A stretch of DNA of 64,000 bases from Trichoplax sp. H2 (taxonomy: Eukaryota; Placozoa; Uniplacotomia; Trichoplacea): NCBI GenBank assembly GCA_003344405.1, contig NOWV01000090.1:124001-188000 (forward strand). The letters are read 5' to 3'. The notes under the pieces were generated by a model, which was given only the letters and a program-made list of their open reading frames with translations, was not told the origin of the DNA and did no database searches. Within the stretch, counting starts at the first letter, position 1. Each line of letters starts with the position of its first letter. This document shows, piece by piece, positions 58,551 through 64,000 of this stretch. The position numbers were made by a program, and so were the translations under genes.

Positions 58551-61500
58551 CTAATCAATCTTGACTCAATTTCATTTTATTGCTAACTGATGCTACCATG
58601 TTTTACTATCAACCAATATCCTACCAATCATGTCAATAGATCATTTGTAATTTCACCTTGACATAAAATGCGCGTCCTAAATAATGTTTAACTCTTATCT
58701 ATTCCGTAATTCATATTTATAGTTATTATTAATGTCTGCAAATGTTATCTTTTTACCCCACTACTTATTCCTTCTCTAAATCGCTCGATGCATTCTAAGC
58801 TTTGGGTAGATCTTGATAATGCTGATTCAACGATTTAACGTTTAAACGATTAATGAATGTAGCTAAAATATGATATGATTCATTGATCAATCAATGAACA
58901 ACCAATTATTCTCGATCCTTACCGTCCCGATAGTGAATTCTAAGCGCATTTTGTGACTTTATTTATTCTACTAAATAATTTTAACAAGACGTTCCATGTT
59001 TACTTGCAAATTGAATAGAATAGCAAATCACCTAATCTAATGTTGTTATAGTCTTTGCTGGCTAAAGTAACTGATAATTACTCATAAAATAGCGAGAATA
59101 ATATTTCAGTTGAATAAGACAGCTTCATATTACTTAACAAAGTGTAAAAAATGATTAAAAAAATGATTAAATGGAAACATGGCACTGCAGTATAAGTTCA
59201 GCACAAATTTCAATTTAATACTAGGGACATCAATATCAAGAGTAATTAAATTGACGATTAGACCCCACTAGCAGCCGTAAAAACATTTTTTCTTTACATT
59301 TTTTTCTCAGTTAATCAACATTAAACTAATTTTACATAAAGAATGATGTATCACATATAATGCCATTTTGGTGAATTAGTCAAGCTACCATAGATATCAT
59401 TACTATAACGCTTCCTATTCAGTCTAGTTAATTTAAAAACGGCAATAAGCAATTTTTTCTTATTTTTCTTTTTTTTCATGTACGTCTGGTATCTTATGAT
59501 TTGCCACGATGCATTCAATCTATTTGATCAAATTTTAGTTGGCAATCAATTAATAGACATTATTGTGACAATAATAAAGTCCATAAATTTGTCAAGACTG
59601 AATATCGAGAGTGCGCATCAAGATGAAATCGATTAATGAACGATATTAATTCCTATCATTTCTTTTCCATCGACGAATTTTAATAGGTATCTTGATCACT
59701 TTTCAAGAGCATGAAGTCTTCTTATATAAATATCAAATTTAATAAACAGAATAACCTACAAAATGGTTTCTATAACACAGCAGAAAGTTGATGATATAAT
59801 TTCCTTTGTGTACCGGTACTTTCTTATTAAACTAGTAATTCGTTCATGCAAAATTGTTGCTACCAGTGTAATCTGTAGAACCCAATCGGTTTTAATTTAT
59901 TGTAAGTTTACCAATATTTTCCGGTTATTTATCTGTTCCAATTATGCCATCGAAATCTGTGAATATGCTCTACAATTTTTCTTTGTTAAGACTAACAAAT
60001 CATTCAGAGCCGATATTAATTAACCACCAAAAACTAGAAATTCTAAATTGAATATGTTTCATAAAAAGAAAATCGTCCAATTTATACCAAAACGAATAGA
60101 TCAACAAAGCACTATTATTATACATTAGTAATATAAATACTTTTATCATTATCAATAAAATTCTTTGGTATTGTCGGAGCAAAACGTCGGAAGTTTATAA
60201 CTACTTGAAATGTAATCATATTTAGGGAATTGCACTCAAAACGCAAGTCATGTCGGAAGTAGCATATTATTCCCTGTTAGGACTAATTTTAAATGAGGCT
60301 TTTGGAAACTATATCGTAGCCTACATGTGTATGTATATAAGGTGCCTCTAATTAATATTTTTTGGAGTAATATCGAGATTAGACTAAGATTTTACCATCG
60401 TTGCAGTTCGAAATTGTACTAGGATTCACTTTGTAAATGTAGTGAATCGATATCGGCTATTGGTAAATTTAAAAGGGTTTAAGTTAATCATTGTTCTTAA
60501 TTAATTATCCTTCACCTATGTTGTACCTTTGTTAGTAATTGATTAAAACAAAATAGTGTAATCTCAAAGTATCATGTGCCGAAGTCATGCGTGCTACTAC
60601 ATACTGATATCGCCAAATCTAAAAATCTTGAAAATAGTTTATCGATCAAAAGACCGAAAGAGAATTAAATTTCTTTAATTTCATATAAGAGTAGTGATTG
60701 ATAAATTAACCGAGAGTTTAGGTAATTAGACTAATCATTTTAGAGGTCCTGCTACAATATTCTGTAATAACTTTATATTAAGCATAAATTTAAGATGTTT
60801 TTATACTTTTAAATATTCATGAACTTTCCACGCCTAAAAAAATATAACGATATCATTATGCTGTAGTTTTATCATCCTTGATGTTGCAAAACAGGGAATA
60901 CGAACATTTCATGCACAACAAGCTTAAAATTAATTTTGAAATGTTGACTTGTCATGAAATCTATTTCATAAATTCTTCGTATATATCTCGAAAAAGAATC
61001 ACTGGTTAACCGTAAGCAGTTGATGGTTTCTCAAGTTGATCTGATTTTAATTTCCCAATGTAAAGGGCAAAAATCATATAAAGCACGATAAGTCGCGATC
61101 AAAAAATAGAATAAAGAATAAAAATTATTATTTAACGTCAATTCAAATCGATAATAAAAATAAAATTTAACCATTTTTAAAATTTCTAGAGACTGTGCGC
61201 ACATATCAGAACTACTAGACAATTACTGCATCCCAAATAAGAGACGTAATTTTTAGTTTAGCATTACTATTCTAATAGTATTAGTTACATCAACGTATGA
61301 TCATGAGAGAATATAATTTAATACTAAACCTTTCTATATTTTTGCTGCAGCCTTAAACATCAATGTTGAATATGTTTCAGCAAATTTTCAACCTACGTTT
61401 ACATATGTAAATTTCTTCGCTACATATCCATTTCAATAGGTATACTTGATCGATTCCAGTGATAACTGTAATCTAGAGTAAATAGCAACACAATTCTCTA

Positions 61501-62698
61501 TATTAAAATGATGCCGATATCAATACAGCAATTTAACTTTCACCGTTAACGCGTTTATTCGCTCGTATACTCATTGTAGCTACCAGATTCAGATATTGAT
61601 AGCGACTTAATGGCAAAGAATACGAATAATATCTGCATTAGTACGATAGTGAGGGCAAATATTGCAAGACTTGTTTGTAAGAGTAATCAGTTTACCAGGA
61701 TGCTCATCGCGGGAAGGCTTTGGTTATACTAGTGAAGCATATTAAGCGATAATAAATTAATTAGTTTCGCTTTATCTACGTAAACAATATTAATCTTAGT
61801 TTCAATTTTTTCGGCTATACCATATTATCTACCTAGAATAATTTATTCTGTAATTTTAAATGCTCCGTACTGTATTTCGTTCTCTATTGCTTCATAGGAT
61901 TGATCGTCTTGATAATTTAGGATAAGAGATACAATATGTTTCTGGTCGTAACTGACTTAATAACGAACATAAACCTTTTAATTTGTTGGTATAAATTATT
62001 TTCTGACTCTTAGCATTTTGTAGGTAACTGATGTGAAAGCTACCTAAAAATACGATCTGCAATTAAATTTTAAAAGTGTTGCAATAATATAGTAAGCAGC
62101 TATACATATATGTTGAATATTGCTGGAAGCCATAATCACCCCTAAGTTTTATACCTCACAATCTCTTATTTAGATCAGCTTCCCTCACATAAATTTAAAC
62201 CTCTCGTTCAGCTAGTATTTCGATGTCATATATAGCAAGTATTAGTCTGCTACAGTAGTAGTACAATAGAATACATTTAAGTAAAGACCATAAAATTGTG
62301 GACTTCATAAAATAGATCAAACTCATGATATCAAGTTAAAAGATGGTAAATTAAGTGCTAGTAGAAGAATATTGAAGCATAACAGACATTTAACACATCC
62401 AGAATTTTACACAGCTAAATCCGTACATTCAATAAATTTGTTCTTAGTTGCAATACCTACTTTCCATATTGTGAAAAATAAATATTGTCAGTCTAGCCTT
62501 TTGCTTTGACTTGACAATAATCTGAATATAAATTTTAACGCTATTCGTATTATAACTGACTCTAGTATATGAATTTCTATTCTATAATGCCGAAATAATT
62601 AGAACGCTTTCGTGATTGCATCTTATTTAACTTAACTAATTTTTCCATGTCATCTTATTAAATGATTTAGCGCAATTGTCACAATCAGCGATAAATGA
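58551..62698. other. gene-poor AT-rich stretch
   Basis: No supportable gene. The plus-strand frame at 59763-60023 (86 codons) opens with ATG in a good Kozak context (AAAATGG) and could hide a first exon, but the protein has no motif I recognise. Nothing else stands out. Confidence 0.35.
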
Positions 62699-62737
62699 AA
62701 TGCAAGCTCTTTACCTGCAGATATCTTACAGCGCGAT

Positions 62738-63397
62738 ATGAATCAAAATAGCGAAGAAACTGTAGCCCACTATCAACGATCGATTGATAGCCCACTCTCT
62801 TTCCCTGGTAGTGTAGAATATCCAGAAGTACTTGATTCACCTGATCGTTATAGAACTGAAATCTGTGATAATAGCAAAAGATCTTCAAATCCTACAATAA
62901 TAGGACAAAGCCCTAATTCTAGTCCAATAATTTCAATAGCACCTTCGTTTAATCGTAACCATCGTATAAGGAAATCGGAACAATTCGATCATCCGGATGA
63001 ACGTCCAGAGTTAACAGAACCTAATGATACCTTACAATCACCAATTTTACAAGATACAAAAAGTCATGATTCACAAAATCAAAATGAACAGGATATATGC
63101 AAAGATTCATTTAGTGCTGCGACTCCAAAATGTAATTCATCTTATTCTGAAACTACCAAAAATGGAAATACTAATCGAGTTGACAAACTAAAATTTGACT
63201 CAGTCTTTTCACGGACGGATTCATTGATTACCGCAGCAGATAGTGATCATCCAAGTAGCCCAACCACTAATCCATTGATGTCTCCCTCTCTTAAAATGAG
63301 CTCGAATCAAGTTGCTATGTTTGAGGCTAAACCGTATGTACCCAAACAGAAGATCACTAGAACCAATTCTAAACGGTTAGTTTATCCAGACAATTAA
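62738..63397 (+). CDS. uncharacterised Ser/Asn/Pro-rich protein or terminal exon
   Basis: A 219-codon open frame ending in TAA, the longest unexplained one in the right part of the window. The product is rich in Ser, Asn, Pro, Asp and Thr, with no transmembrane segment, no signal peptide and few hydrophobic runs, so it is likely disordered. It has several S/T-P sites (SPTTN, SPSLK, SPDR, SPIL) and a basic C-terminus (KQKITRTNSKRL) that could be a kinase target. The frame stays open upstream to 62699, and acceptor-like sequences (CTGCAG at about 62720, TTACAG at about 62731) precede the ATG, so this may be the last exon of a larger gene and the Met internal. I do not recognise the family. Coding status rests on length and composition only. 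Confidence 0.5.
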   Translation: MNQNSEETVAHYQRSIDSPLSFPGSVEYPEVLDSPDRYRTEICDNSKRSSNPTIIGQSPNSSPIISIAPSFNRNHRIRKSEQFDHPDERPELTEPNDTLQSPILQDTKSHDSQNQNEQDICKDSFSAATPKCNSSYSETTKNGNTNRVDKLKFDSVFSRTDSLITAADSDHPSSPTTNPLMSPSLKMSSNQVAMFEAKPYVPKQKITRTNSKRLVYPDN

Positions 63398-64000
63398 TCG
63401 TAATTACAAATAATGTGCAGAATGTTAGTGGTTTAGCGTTACCAGTTAATCTATATAAATATACATGTCGTAATCTGAAATCATCTAGTAACTGCTGAGA
63501 AAGGTAATAATCAGTGCTAGATCAGGCTATAGATTATGAACTAACTGCTAAATATTAGAACTACATTCTTCCTGATCATATAACATAGTTGATTTCAATA
63601 TGGCAAATGAATATGAAGATATCGTGTTTAGCACATTATTAGAGTCCGTTCGATAAAACGTTAAAATATTTCTAGCTGACCTGCCTGTATTCTGTCTTGC
63701 AAATTGGCATTCGCTTACGATATAATTGCTAAAATTGACCCACAAAAAGAGAAATAAGGGTTAAGTAGTTAAACCCTATTTCAAAATCTACTTGGAACTC
63801 TGATATTATACAAATTTTTTGACTGCAGTAGCCATAAGTAAATATTTTTAATTATTCAGTATGCTGGAATATTTCATATGACAAGCTCTAGTAGCTCTCA
63901 TAAATATAATCGCCTACATATTGAATAAATATGCTTAAATACGTATGTATAAAAATTCTCTCCTTTAAATATTTTAGTTCGGCGAAAGTCAATCATTGCT
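63398..64000. other. right-end flank, no gene recognised
   Basis: AT-rich, with only a short minus-strand frame (63548-63745) that I do not support. It may include the 3' untranslated region of the preceding frame. Confidence 0.4.

Overview
This window is nuclear DNA of an intron-rich animal. It is AT-rich (roughly two thirds A+T), and its genes are split into many small exons with GT..AG introns, mostly 70-400 bp long. There are no operons or ribosome binding sites. The gene set is metazoan: an IRP1-type aconitase, neprilysin/ECE-like M13 peptidases, a Golgi MGAT4-like transferase and VPS72/YL1. Compact introns, low GC and scattered GTAC palindromes make a placozoan (Trichoplax-like) genome my best guess; that is inference, not proof. 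Two 20-base N runs (2563-2582, 51473-51492) show this is a draft assembly.

Layout. 1-4618: gene-free, with duplicated blocks around an N gap and a 246-bp tandem duplication. 4619-10602 (+): aconitase 1 / IRP1 in 22 exons, including a first coding exon of only four bases. 12513-18087 (+): GT54 (MGAT4-like) N-acetylglucosaminyltransferase in five exons after a 3.4-kb first intron. 20443-25692 (-) and 31726-40278 (-): two tandem M13 zinc metallopeptidases. Each has 16 exons, and most exon lengths are identical between them, so they are products of one gene duplication; the second has altered substrate-pocket residues. The 6 kb between them is gene-free and rich in minisatellites. 40279-48200: gene-poor AT-rich DNA. 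48200-50900: a compositional island with tandem repeats, a long hairpin and dense GTACAGTAC-like palindromes. 50949-52197: a duplicated block around the second N gap, directly upstream of VPS72/YL1 at 52216-53545 (+). 53546-62737: no supportable gene. 62738-63397 (+): a Ser/Asn/Pro-rich, probably disordered protein or terminal exon of unknown function.

The genes do not form one pathway. They cover iron/citrate metabolism, N-glycan branching, cell-surface peptide processing and H2A.Z chromatin exchange. All exon models were built by hand from splice consensus, reading phase and family similarity. The four large models each sum to a whole number of codons, and in the IRP1 model the key residues fall on the same residue numbers as in human IRP1.
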